Positions 34,431 to 47,652 of a stretch of 64,000 nt of DNA are shown here, in pieces. The first letter of the stretch is position 1, and each line of letters opens with the position of its first letter. The translations under genes were made by a program, and so were the position numbers. The stretch lies in NCBI RefSeq assembly GCF_028435365.1, contig NZ_JAGTJJ010000040.1:1-64000 (forward strand), given 5' to 3'. The notes under the pieces are model-generated. The model made no database searches, was not told the origin of the DNA, and saw only the letters and a program-made list of their open reading frames with translations. This stretch comes from Polyangium jinanense. GTDB taxonomy: Bacteria; Myxococcota; Polyangia; Polyangiales; Polyangiaceae.

Positions 34431-34877
34431 TCATCGATCCCGCGGCCCCGGCCCACGGAGGGCACGCTCGGCCGCGCACCGCACCTCGGGATCCGGGTCC
34501 TTCTGCAATTGCACGAGCGCCGCGGTGCATGACTCCACGACCTCGGCTCGACGGCTCCCCTCTTTTATCGCCGCGAAGGCCTGCACCAGCTCGCGGCGCA
34601 GCGGAGCGAATGCAACGAGAGCCTCGAGCACGGGCAATGCCTCCGAGGCCGCCGCCCCCATTCGGCTGAGAGCGATCACCGCGCCCGTACGAATCTGAAG
34701 GTCATTCTCGCAGGGCACACCCCAGGCGTTCTTCCAGGTCCCTCGGGCCGCCTCCACGAGATACGGAATCGTGGACGGCCCCAGTTGTGCGAGCTCTTCC
34801 GTGGCGAGCGCGCGCTCCGCCGGCGCGTTCAGCTTGGCGATGATGGCATCGATGCCCACGAGAGGGACGAATGTCAT
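34431..34877 (-). CDS. Small HEAT-repeat-like protein
   Basis: The protein has 148 residues from ATG 34877, which has GAAGG upstream; the longer open frame before it overlaps the divergent STAND gene and is not protein-like. Helical pairs are seen in IDAIIAKLNAPAERALATEEL, IPYLVEAARGTWKNAWG, IRTGAVIALSRMGAAASEAL, LPVLEALVAF and the terminal PDPEVRCAAERALRG, the typical closing motif of HEAT/PBS-type repeats. It is probably a protein-binding scaffold in the cytoplasm. It is divergent from 34987-37290 with 109 bp between the starts. Confidence 0.75.
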   Translation of the reverse strand: MTFVPLVGIDAIIAKLNAPAERALATEELAQLGPSTIPYLVEAARGTWKNAWGVPCENDLQIRTGAVIALSRMGAAASEALPVLEALVAFAPLRRELVQAFAAIKEGSRRAEVVESCTAALVQLQKDPDPEVRCAAERALRGPGPRDR

Positions 34878-34986
34878 GGCCTTCGTTAGATAGCACGGAA
34901 GGGAGGCTGCGGCGCCTGGGACTCGTCCCCGAAGGCATGCGATCTCTGGTGTGGGCGACCTTGCACGTGATACCATCCAAGGCGCC

Positions 34987-37290
34987 ATGGCGGCGCACCC
35001 ATTTTCTCTACCGTTCCGGCGCGACGATCGGTTCATCGGCCGCGCATCCGAGCTCGCGGAGATCCACGCGGCCCTCCAGCGCAGCAACGTCGTCGTCGTG
35101 CGCGCCGCGCGCGACGCGGGTGGCGGGGGCATGGGGACGACGGCGCTCGTGATGGAGTATGCCTACCGCTACCGCGAGGCATACCAAGGCGTGATCGGGG
35201 CGGTGCACGAAGGCAAGCTCGGAGGACGCCGCTGGGACACGAACCCGTGGGACGCGCTCTCCCCACGCGCCCCCGCGCCGTGGGGCGCCCGCGACGTGCG
35301 CCGCAGAATGAGGCACGCAATGCAGCAGCAGCAACGCTCGGAGCCGCCCATCGGGCTCTTCGTATCCATCGGCGGGGCCTTGCCGTCGAAGAGCCCCGCG
35401 CAGATAGCCGGGGCCGGCAAGGCGCTTTTCACCACGGATGGGTATGATCTCGCGCTCTCCTCCACCACGGTCGACATCGGTCCCCTGCAGCGGCGCGACG
35501 CCTTTGCATTGCTCGGGCCTTGCGTGGATCGTGATCCCCACGGCGCGAGGGCGCTCGTCGATGCGACCCAGGGAATCCCGCTCGCGCTCCGCCTCGTGGC
35601 GGCGACGCTCGACGAGGCCCCGGACCGACCCCTCCGCGACATCTTGTCCTTTTTCTCGACCCAGGACGACACGGAATCGCCCCAGATCGCAATGGCCGGC
35701 GCTTTCCGGCTCGCGTGGGACGCCCTCGCGAGCGAGGATGCCCGGCGCGTCCTCCGGCTCCTCTCGCTCTTGCCGGCACGAATGGCGGTCTCGATGGCGC
35801 CCATCCAGGCCCTGCTGAGCGAGGACGGCGACGACGCGGATCGCCTCGCGACAGGCGTCTCCTTGCTGCTCCGGCGAAAGCTGCTCGAGGAGCGAACGGA
35901 TGGAAGGGTCTCGCTTCACCCTCGAATCGCCGAGCTCGTCAAGGCCACGGTGCTCGACGTCGAGGCGTTCGTCACTGCGTGTGACGAGCGCCTCTCATCG
36001 CGACTGGCCGATCTCGATTGGCTCGAGGAAGCGGTCCACGTGCGCGGGGTGCAGGCGGTCCTCGAGAACGCCGATGCGGTCGGCTGGCTTCATACGCGTA
36101 ACAACCTCGGATACGTGCACTCTTCCGCGAGCCGCCCGATCGTCGACCTCCTCCGGCGCATCGCGGAAAGGCGCCGCGACGCGACACGCACGCGCACGCT
36201 CTTCCTGCAGCAGATCGCGCTCGCAGACGCCCTGCCCCCCCGGACGGAAGGCAAGCTGACCGAGCTTTGCGTGCAGGCGCAACGCCGGCTCGAGGAGCGC
36301 GCCGAGCCGCACTTCCAGCTCCGCACGCAGGCGGGAACGCGATCTGGCGCGCGGGACAGAGCCGGGGACTGGAACGCTGCGGCCTTTTGCCTGGACGGTT
36401 GCCACGCGATCACCGCGGCGCAGGGCGGACACGTGGCGATTTGGGACGCCGCGCGCGGGGAAACAGTCGAGGAGCGATCGCTCGATGCCACCTTCCACCG
36501 CGCGCCCGTGATCGCCCCGGAAGGCCTCGTGCTCGCGGGGCAGACGAATCACGGCATCGAGCTCTTCGACCTGACGGACGGCGCCTCGCTCGGCGTGGTG
36601 ACGAAAAACCAAGGCCAGGTCGCCCTCACGCCCGACGGGCGATACCTCGCGATCCTGGGATCGGACGCCACGGTCTCGCATTACGATCTCCGCAAGCCTA
36701 CGCCCCCGCGGCAAACGCGGATCGAGAAGGCCACCTTGAGCCCCTCTCCCCGCGCGCGAGCCTCGAGGATCGCCCTCTCGAACGACGGGCAACGCGTCTT
36801 CGTGCTCATGGACGACCGTAGGCTTTGCGTCTGGGATGTGGCGAAGGAGAGGTACGAACTTCATACCCACGTAGATCCCAGCGCGCTGCAACCGACGATG
36901 CCCGTCATGCCATTTCACGCCCTGCACGACGAGGCGAGGCTCGTCGTCTCCGGGGATGGCCGGAGCGCCATTTCCACGCTGCCCGACCAACTCGTCGCCT
37001 GGGAGCTCGCACCCCGGGTCCACGGCCGTGTCCTTCTCGAGCTGCCCGACGAATTGCAATCGCTGGCCTTGACGGGAGACGGCGGCTTCCTCCTCGTGAT
37101 CGCGGAGGGTTGCGTGCTCATCTGGGAGCGCGTCTCGGGACAAATCGTCTCCGTGGCTCCCGTCGAGGTAGGTTATGTCTCCCGCAGCGAAGAGATACCG
37201 CTCTCCGTCTCGCGCGACGGCCGCATGATCCTGGTCGCATTCCCGATCCCGATCTTCCTGACGTGGCACCGTCACGACAGGAATCAATGA
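34987..37290 (+). CDS. STAND-like NTPase-fold protein with degenerate P-loop and WD40-like propeller
   Basis: The protein has 767 residues from ATG 34987 (AAGGCG upstream). The N-terminus has the typical STAND entry FIGRASELAEIHAAL followed by GGGGMGTTALVMEYAYRY (from about 45). The P-loop lysine is replaced by Thr51, so ATP binding is doubtful. The helical part includes GIPLALRLVAATLDEAPDRPL and AFRLAWDALASEDARRVLRLLSL, as in NB-ARC-type proteins. From about 440 a propeller-like region has repeats such as CLDGCHAITAAQGGHVAIWD, GQVALTPDGRYLAILG and IALSNDGQRVFVLMDDRRLCVWD. It ends 3 bp from the convergent kinase-STAND-WD40 gene, which has a similar core with an intact P-loop. It may be a signalling partner or inhibitory paralogue. 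Confidence 0.82.
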   Translation: MAAHPFSLPFRRDDRFIGRASELAEIHAALQRSNVVVVRAARDAGGGGMGTTALVMEYAYRYREAYQGVIGAVHEGKLGGRRWDTNPWDALSPRAPAPWGARDVRRRMRHAMQQQQRSEPPIGLFVSIGGALPSKSPAQIAGAGKALFTTDGYDLALSSTTVDIGPLQRRDAFALLGPCVDRDPHGARALVDATQGIPLALRLVAATLDEAPDRPLRDILSFFSTQDDTESPQIAMAGAFRLAWDALASEDARRVLRLLSLLPARMAVSMAPIQALLSEDGDDADRLATGVSLLLRRKLLEERTDGRVSLHPRIAELVKATVLDVEAFVTACDERLSSRLADLDWLEEAVHVRGVQAVLENADAVGWLHTRNNLGYVHSSASRPIVDLLRRIAERRRDATRTRTLFLQQIALADALPPRTEGKLTELCVQAQRRLEERAEPHFQLRTQAGTRSGARDRAGDWNAAAFCLDGCHAITAAQGGHVAIWDAARGETVEERSLDATFHRAPVIAPEGLVLAGQTNHGIELFDLTDGASLGVVTKNQGQVALTPDGRYLAILGSDATVSHYDLRKPTPPRQTRIEKATLSPSPRARASRIALSNDGQRVFVLMDDRRLCVWDVAKERYELHTHVDPSALQPTMPVMPFHALHDEARLVVSGDGRSAISTLPDQLVAWELAPRVHGRVLLELPDELQSLALTGDGGFLLVIAEGCVLIWERVSGQIVSVAPVEVGYVSRSEEIPLSVSRDGRMILVAFPIPIFLTWHRHDRNQ

Positions 37291-37293
37291 AGG

Positions 37294-41748
<4,455 letters not shown>

Positions 41749-41823
41749 GCCTGGACGAGACTGTCAGAACCCTGACCCCGCCGCAACGTGGACGCGACGG
41801 GCCGCGCCACCGGCGTGGCCGCA

Positions 41824-41841
41824 ATACCACCAAAGTGGTAT
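41824..41841. promoter_or_regulatory. Inverted repeat in a divergent promoter region
   Basis: ATACCAC-CAAA-GTGGTAT is a perfect 7-bp inverted repeat with a 4-bp centre. It is AT-richer than its surroundings and lies between the starts of the kinase-STAND gene (41748, minus) and the FHA-sigma54 activator gene (41876, plus). It is a candidate operator for a dimeric regulator. No convincing sigma54 -24/-12 promoter was found in this 127-bp region. Confidence 0.45.
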
Positions 41842-41875
41842 CGACTCGCGTGGCTGAACGGATAGCCGACGGGGC

Positions 41876-43219
41876 ATGAAGCGCGAAGGTGCGAAGTCAA
41901 CCTGGCCCGTCGAAACCGAGACCGGTCTGTCCCTCCGCTCCCACAAGATCCATGTGGAGTGCATTCGTGGCCCGCTCGCCGGCAAGGTGTACGAGCTCAA
42001 AGGGCCCGAGGCGCGCATCGGAAGCGGAACCGATTGCCACCTCGTCATCCCCGACCGAACCGTCAGCCACGTCCACGTCTGCCTGCGGATCGAAGGGGAC
42101 GCCATTCGCGTCCTCGACATGAAGAGCCGCAATGGCACCTACGTCGACGATGTGCGGATCAAGGACGCCTATGCAAGGCCCGACTCGACGATCGTGCTCG
42201 GCGCGTCGGCCATGCGGCTCCGCATGCTCAAGGACGAGATCGACGTGCCACTCTCGGAGCACGACCATTTCGGTGGCCTCCTCGGGCGGAGCATCGTGAT
42301 GCGGCGCGTCTATGCGCTCCTCGAACTGTTCGCGGTCTTGGAAGGGACGGTGCTGCTCGAAGGCGAGACGGGCACCGGGAAGGAAGTAGCCGCCGCGGCG
42401 ATCCACGGAAGGAGCCCCCGAAAGGATCGACCGTTCGTCGTCTTCGATTGCTCGGCCGTCCCGGCAAACCTGATCGAGAGCGAGCTGTTCGGGCACGTCT
42501 CCGGCGCCTTCACGGGAGCCGTGAGCTCTCGCAAGGGCCGATTCAAGGAGGCGGACGGCGGCACGCTCTTCCTCGACGAAATCGGGGAGCTACCGCTCGA
42601 ACTCCAGCCCAAGCTGCTCCGCGCGCTCGAGACGCGCGTGATCCGCCCGCTCGGCGCGGAGAAGGACTGGCGAGTCGACGTCCGCATCATCGCCGCGACG
42701 AACCGCGACCTCGCGATCGAAGTGGACAAGGAGCGCTTCCGCGAAGACCTCTACTATCGCCTCGCCGTGCTGCCCGTGCGGCTGCCACCTCTGCGCGAGC
42801 GTGTGGAGGACATCCCGCTGCTCGTCCGCCATTTCGAGAAGGAGTGGTGCAGTCGACCGAACCCGCCCGCGCCGCTCCCCGACGCCATTCTGGAGAAAAT
42901 GAAGTCGACACCGTGGCCGGGCAACGTGCGCGAGCTCCGGAACCGCGTCGAGCTCCTGCTCTCGCTCGGGTTGCCAGGCGCAGCCGGCGTCGCGCAGAGC
43001 GGCGGCGGAGCGCCGTCCACGCGTGTCGACGTGGACATCCAGGTCCCCTACCACGTCGGCCGCGAGAGGCTCGTCGAGGAATACACGAAGGCTTATTTCA
43101 TCGAGGCGCTCCGGCAAACCGATGGGAACGTATCCCGAGCCGCGCAGCTCGCAGCCGTGGGAAGAGCGTTCGTGCAGAAGGTCATGAAGCACCACGGCAT
43201 CACGCGCGGGGGGGAGTAA
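41876..43219 (+). CDS. Sigma54-dependent activator with N-terminal FHA domain
   Basis: The protein has 447 residues. An FHA domain lies at about 24-115 (ARIGSGTDCHLVIPD, VSHVHVCL, SRNGTYV), which binds phosphothreonine. The AAA domain has Walker A GETGTGKE (163-170), the sigma54-contacting GAFTGA (210-215), Walker B TLFLDE (230-235) and PWPGNVRELRN. A Fis-type HTH closes the protein (TDGNVSRAAQLAAVGRAFVQKVMKHHG). FHA-type activators in myxobacteria are usually switched on by partner Ser/Thr kinases. The divergently transcribed kinase-STAND protein is an obvious candidate partner, which is inference. Targets are unknown. All ATPase and sigma54-binding motifs are intact. Confidence 0.95.
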   Translation: MKREGAKSTWPVETETGLSLRSHKIHVECIRGPLAGKVYELKGPEARIGSGTDCHLVIPDRTVSHVHVCLRIEGDAIRVLDMKSRNGTYVDDVRIKDAYARPDSTIVLGASAMRLRMLKDEIDVPLSEHDHFGGLLGRSIVMRRVYALLELFAVLEGTVLLEGETGTGKEVAAAAIHGRSPRKDRPFVVFDCSAVPANLIESELFGHVSGAFTGAVSSRKGRFKEADGGTLFLDEIGELPLELQPKLLRALETRVIRPLGAEKDWRVDVRIIAATNRDLAIEVDKERFREDLYYRLAVLPVRLPPLRERVEDIPLLVRHFEKEWCSRPNPPAPLPDAILEKMKSTPWPGNVRELRNRVELLLSLGLPGAAGVAQSGGGAPSTRVDVDIQVPYHVGRERLVEEYTKAYFIEALRQTDGNVSRAAQLAAVGRAFVQKVMKHHGITRGGE

Positions 43220-43308
43220 CCGTGTTCTTGCATGCCAAACGCCCCGAGCGCGCCTAATTCCGTGATCCCCCCTTGACGCGGCCGCGGCTCCGATCCTTCC
43301 ATCCCGCG

Positions 43309-43716
43309 ATGGAACGACCTGCAGGTTCACGCAAACTCGCGATCGCTGGGTGGGTGCTCTCGGGGCTCGTCGCGCTCTTCATGGGCGGCGTCAGCGCGGC
43401 TGGCAAATTCATCCAACCGCCGCCGCCAGCCGTCCTCGAGGGGGCGCAGCACCTCGGCCTCCCCATCGAAAAATACCCGGCCATCGGCGTCGTCGAGGTC
43501 GCCTGCGTGATCCTGTTCCTGATCCCGCGCACGGCGTTCGTCGGGGCCATCCTCGTCGCGGCCTACCTCGGCGGCGCCACCGCGATCCACGTCCGCGTCG
43601 GCGATCCATGGTTCCTCCCGCCCCTCGTCGGCGTGATCGCGTGGGTGGGCTACGGCCTGCGTCGGCCCGACGTCATTCGAGCCGCATTCGCGGCGCCGCC
43701 GAAAACATCGAATTGA
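43309..43716 (+). CDS. DoxX-like small membrane protein
   Basis: The protein has 135 residues. ATG 43309 is preferred over an upstream in-frame codon because the first transmembrane segment follows at the usual distance. Four hydrophobic segments are present: LAIAGWVLSGLVALFMGG, IGVVEVACVILFLIP, VGAILVAAYLGGATAI and LPPLVGVIAWVGYGL. The segment AGKFIQPPPPAVLEGAQHLGLP and the helix spacing fit the DoxX-like family (small quinone-related or structural membrane proteins). The substrate is unknown. It is followed directly by the intergenic repeat at 43717. Confidence 0.82.
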   Translation: MERPAGSRKLAIAGWVLSGLVALFMGGVSAAGKFIQPPPPAVLEGAQHLGLPIEKYPAIGVVEVACVILFLIPRTAFVGAILVAAYLGGATAIHVRVGDPWFLPPLVGVIAWVGYGLRRPDVIRAAFAAPPKTSN

Positions 43717-44025
43717 GGCGCTGCGCTGGGGCGTTGCCCCAGGCCCCACCAGGGGCTATCCGCCCCTGGACCCGGACCAGCGCAAGCGCTGGACCCGGGG
43801 TCGATGAACTGCGCGATGCGCAGTTCATCGAACAGGCCAGGTCAAGACCAGCGAAGGCCCTGCCAACCAAGACCGCCGTGACTGGCAACGCCGTCTCTGG
43901 TCTTGCCACCGGCCTGTGGGAAGAACTGCGCATCGCGCAGTTCTTCCCCCTGAGGTCCAGGGCTTGCCCTGGTTCGGGTCGAGGGGCGAACAGCCCCCGC
44001 GGGGCCCGGGGCAGCGCCCCGGCGC
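43717..44025 (+). repeat. Full copy of inverted-arm intergenic repeat
   Basis: It is very similar to the 23603-23910 copy in both arms and centre. It contains palindromes around GATGAACTGCGC / GCGCAGTTCATC (about 43802-43832) and GGAAGAACTGCGC / GCGCAGTTCTTCC (about 43919-43947). The centre includes CAAGACCGCCGTGACTGGC. It begins immediately after the DoxX-like stop and ends 43 bp before the stop of a convergent gene. Confidence 0.85.
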
Positions 44026-44068
44026 GACGCCTCGCGATGAGACCAGGCCTCGCGCCGTGACGGAAGCG

Positions 44069-47000
44069 CTACTGGCTTCCGGGCAGATTCACGTCGTCTT
44101 CGTCTGCCTGCAAGAGGCCTCGACGTCCGGCGGCGAAGAGGACGTCGTCGCCGTCGACGAGCAGGGTGGGCTGCGGCTCCGGCCAGTATTCGGAGAACGT
44201 GCCTTGCGGGATGTAGAAGAAGCTTAGCGCCTTCAGGTGATTGGGCTTGGCCGCCACTGTGAGCACGCCGCCGGGGACGTTGAAGAAGAGATTGTCCCCT
44301 TGGGCTCCGTCGAGCTCCATCCATGATTGAATGAGGGATTGCGCGCGCACGTTGTACCCGCGCACGCCGGAGCCCGGAGCCGGCTTCAAGAGCACGACTT
44401 TGCTCCTCGCATCCCACGGCTGCCCGAGGGGCAACGGCCAATAAGGCTTCCAGACGAGGCTGTGCGTCACGGTGGGCCGGCCGTCCTCGTCCGCGACGAC
44501 GGAATGCACCTCGCGGCCGGGGAATCGCTGATAATTCTTCAGCTCGGCGAGGCCGTCGTCGAGCTCCACCCGGGCCACGGCCGACTCCAGGAACGCGTCG
44601 CCCCAGACCGGATCGCGCGTGATGAGCTCGTCATCGTCGACCCTGACGACCTGCCCGGGCACGTTGATCTTCGATACGACCGGCTGCCCTGGCTGCCCGA
44701 GGTCGATCTTCTCGACGAAATATCTTGCGTGCGGCCGGGGATCGCCCGGCTTCGTGGCCAGCGTCTTCGTCGTGATGTAGAGGTCCTCGCCGTCCGAGAA
44801 CCTGCTGACGTATTCTTCGTCGGCTCCGAACGTGATGGTCGGACGCACCACGGGGTGCGCCGGATCCGAGAGATCGAGCACGCCGACGCGGGCGTTCCGC
44901 AACTCGCGATATGCGGTCCCTTGCTCGCAGTAGCCGTTGATGTACGGCTGCGCCGTCTCGAAATCGGCGAGCACGCAGGTGGGGTCGGTGCCGACGTGGT
45001 CGGTGCATTGCACGAAGCCGCCGTCGCAGGCGAATTGTCCCGTGCCGAGGGGCGCCTGGCAATGCATGCGGCCCGTCCAGTACGTGCAGCCCTCCTCGCC
45101 GTAGCAATTCGTGTACTGGTCGATCGGATAATACCAGCAACTATCGACGTCGCCGACGGTCGTGTACGTCGCGTCATGGGGGACGGCCACGAAGCTGAGC
45201 GACGCGTGCGTCGCGTGAATGCTCGGCTCCCAGTTCCCGGGGAACGGCAGCCCGGTGGCCACGAAATCGCCCAGCGACTTCGGGTGCAGCGGATTGGAAA
45301 GGTCGATGGTGGTGATCGTGTACTCTTGCCAGTTCGAGATCCGCACTGCGGTCAAGAGATGGCCGACCTTGTAATAATACGCGTTCGGCGGCACCTCGAT
45401 GCTCGCGAGCGTCTTCGCGTATTGCGCGTCTCCCGATCCGGAGATGACCTCGACGCGCGCCTTCACGGTGGGCTTCGACCAGTAGGTCGTGTCCTCCGGG
45501 TTCTGCACGCGCACCCGGTAATTGCCGTAGCGGTAGATGCCGACGTAATTCGGCGCGAGGAAGAGATGCCCACGCGTCGTAGGATTGTCGACGTTGCTGC
45601 GGTCGTACAGGCCGAATTCGGTCGCGGTCAGGCCCGCGGCGCCGGTGCCCGAGGTCGGGAACCCGCGGAGCATGCGGCTGTTCAGCGGGAGGAGCCCGCG
45701 GCGCGTGACCGTGCTGCCCGAGAACGTGAAAAGCTGCACGCCGGCGGTATAGGGGACGTTGCCCCAGTCGCCGCTGTTATACGCCACGAGCGCGAGCCCC
45801 GTCTCGGTCTCGCCGCTCGGCGCCTGCACGTTCACCGCGTTCTCGAGCACGGCGAACGCGCGCGTATTGGCGGCGAGCTCTGCTTCCCCCTGCCAGTTGG
45901 TGGTGGCCGGGTCCACGGCGGCGCGCGCGAGCAGCGGATTGGAGCTGTTCGTGTCGTAGAGGCTGACCGCGACGTGGTAATACCACGTGCCGGTCCGACC
46001 GGCGCTGACCAGGCGGCTGCCCCCGAAGACCGAGCGGAAATGGTCCTCCAGGCCTGGCTGGGACGACGCCCCGAGCGCCGCCACGTGCCCCGCCGCGTCG
46101 ACGGAGAACGCGTGAAGGGTCCCATTCTCCCCGAGCGTGGTCGAGATGTATGCCTTGTCGTCGGTGAAGAACGCGCCGTGAATGGCCTGGCCGGGCGCGA
46201 AGTCCGTCTGCTCGATCAGCGTGGGGTTTCCCGGTCCCGACGCGTTCCACGTCTGCAGGTGCACGCCCTGCGTCTCGCTGTCGAATTGCGGCCCTGAAAA
46301 CACGCGGAGCGTCGAGCCGCGCAGATCCACCTGGGCCTCGTTGAGAAGGCCCTCCGGCGTGATGACCTTGCCACGCAGGCTCAGCGTGCCGCCCGCCCCG
46401 ATGTCGATGATGCTGACGTGATTCGCCGGATCCTGGACGACCCTCGCGTTGTGCACCGCGACCAGCGCGCCGCTCTGGAGTGCGAGGCCCCGCAGGGTAC
46501 CGGGGAAGCCGACGGTGCTCGTGTGGGAGAGCCCGTTGCTCGTCAGCGCGAATCGCTTGATGTAGGTCTGATGTCGCCCCTCGGAGTACCCCGTCCCTGG
46601 AACGGGGAAGAAGCCGTACTCGGTGGTGCCCACGTAGAGCACGCCCCCATTCGCGCCGCTCTCGAAGCGGCTGGCCTTGACGCTGCCCGAGAGCGCGGTC
46701 CGCGAGAGGACCTCGGGGTGCTCACGATCGCTGATGTCGACCTCCAGAATGGCCGCGTTCGTGCTGCCCTGCATGGCGATTCGCGCCGGATCGGGTCGAT
46801 AATCGTGCCCGCCGTCCAGGAGCACGAGTGCGCGATCGCCGCTCACGTGCATCTGGACCACGCTCCCCGCAATTGGCAGGCGACCCACGATGCGCGGGTC
46901 GTCCGGGTCGTGCACGTCGATGACTAGCAGGCCGCGCCAGGGGTTCAGGTCGAGCACGTACCCGTCGCCGAGCACCTCGTAGATGTCGCCCGGCGCGTTC

Positions 47001-47281
47001 GTCGTGCTCGGCGCATCGAGCGCGCCCTTTGCCGCGAAGGCCTGCTCCTCTTCCTCTTCTTCCTCCTCTTCTTCCTCTTCGCCCCATGGCCAGACGTATG
47101 GAAGCGGATCGCCGGAAAGGAAGGACGTCGGCCCCTGGATCTTCGCCGTGGCCTCGGCCGTCTCCGTTTCTTCCGAAGGTTTCTCCGTGCTGGTCGTGCA
47201 TCCCTGCCCGACCAGAAGCAGCAGCGCGGCCGAATACCGCGCAGCGCGCGCGACTCGGCCGTCTTGCGTGAAGGTCCTCAT
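44069..47281 (-). CDS. Beta-propeller-containing surface lipoprotein
   Basis: The protein has 1070 residues. ATG 47281 has AGGAG nine bases upstream and starts a lipoprotein signal (LLLLVGQGC, Cys28). A run of 12 consecutive Glu follows (about 70-81). The main part matches secreted beta-propeller proteins: GYVLDLNPWRGLLVIDVHDP, ILEVDISDREHPEVLSRTAL, FALTSNGLSHTSTVGFPG, VSIIDIGAGG, TITTIDLSNPLHPKSLGDF and ARVGVLDLSDPAHPVVRPTI, each consistent with a blade. A Cys-rich insert (about 830-890, CWYYPIDQYTNCYGEEGC) interrupts the later part. It probably sits at the cell surface as a binding protein. The 371-bp upstream gap is shared with a divergent surface-protein gene. Confidence 0.85.
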   Translation of the reverse strand: MRTFTQDGRVARAARYSAALLLLVGQGCTTSTEKPSEETETAEATAKIQGPTSFLSGDPLPYVWPWGEEEEEEEEEEEEQAFAAKGALDAPSTTNAPGDIYEVLGDGYVLDLNPWRGLLVIDVHDPDDPRIVGRLPIAGSVVQMHVSGDRALVLLDGGHDYRPDPARIAMQGSTNAAILEVDISDREHPEVLSRTALSGSVKASRFESGANGGVLYVGTTEYGFFPVPGTGYSEGRHQTYIKRFALTSNGLSHTSTVGFPGTLRGLALQSGALVAVHNARVVQDPANHVSIIDIGAGGTLSLRGKVITPEGLLNEAQVDLRGSTLRVFSGPQFDSETQGVHLQTWNASGPGNPTLIEQTDFAPGQAIHGAFFTDDKAYISTTLGENGTLHAFSVDAAGHVAALGASSQPGLEDHFRSVFGGSRLVSAGRTGTWYYHVAVSLYDTNSSNPLLARAAVDPATTNWQGEAELAANTRAFAVLENAVNVQAPSGETETGLALVAYNSGDWGNVPYTAGVQLFTFSGSTVTRRGLLPLNSRMLRGFPTSGTGAAGLTATEFGLYDRSNVDNPTTRGHLFLAPNYVGIYRYGNYRVRVQNPEDTTYWSKPTVKARVEVISGSGDAQYAKTLASIEVPPNAYYYKVGHLLTAVRISNWQEYTITTIDLSNPLHPKSLGDFVATGLPFPGNWEPSIHATHASLSFVAVPHDATYTTVGDVDSCWYYPIDQYTNCYGEEGCTYWTGRMHCQAPLGTGQFACDGGFVQCTDHVGTDPTCVLADFETAQPYINGYCEQGTAYRELRNARVGVLDLSDPAHPVVRPTITFGADEEYVSRFSDGEDLYITTKTLATKPGDPRPHARYFVEKIDLGQPGQPVVSKINVPGQVVRVDDDELITRDPVWGDAFLESAVARVELDDGLAELKNYQRFPGREVHSVVADEDGRPTVTHSLVWKPYWPLPLGQPWDARSKVVLLKPAPGSGVRGYNVRAQSLIQSWMELDGAQGDNLFFNVPGGVLTVAAKPNHLKALSFFYIPQGTFSEYWPEPQPTLLVDGDDVLFAAGRRGLLQADEDDVNLPGSQ

Positions 47282-47482
47282 GTTCGTAGTCTCCTGTCTC
47301 CGCCCATCCCATGGAATGAAGGGGCGATGGCCCCACCATGACATCGACATCACGGGAGGTGTCAACACGCACCGCTCGGAGAGCAGGTCTCCGCCACCTC
47401 CGCCACCTCCGCCGGCGAGGTCGGCAATCGGAGCCGTTCCGACCATCCGGTGTCCCTGAAAAAGCATGTCGAGACGGAGCCG

Positions 47483-47512
47483 TTGACCCATTTCCGTTCC
47501 TCGTACTAGGAT
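47483..47512 (+). promoter_or_regulatory. Candidate promoter in the 371-bp divergent gap
   Basis: TTGACC (47483-47488), 18 bp, then TAGGAT (47507-47512), a fair sigma-70-type match about 140 bp before the gene at 47653. The rest of the gap (47282-47652) holds a GGGGC-GATG-GCCCC hairpin at 47321-47334 and a short CCGCCACCT triplication near 47389-47415, but no gene. Confidence 0.3.
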
Positions 47513-47652
47513 TGCGTTCCGCGTGCCAACCACACCCGCGGGATCCATTGCGGATCAAACGAAAAGCCGCATCGATCCCGGCGAGAATCTGCCCGATTCC
47601 CCAGCAGCGCTGCCGCTCGCACGCGCGCCCGCGCGCAGCCCCAAGGAACACG

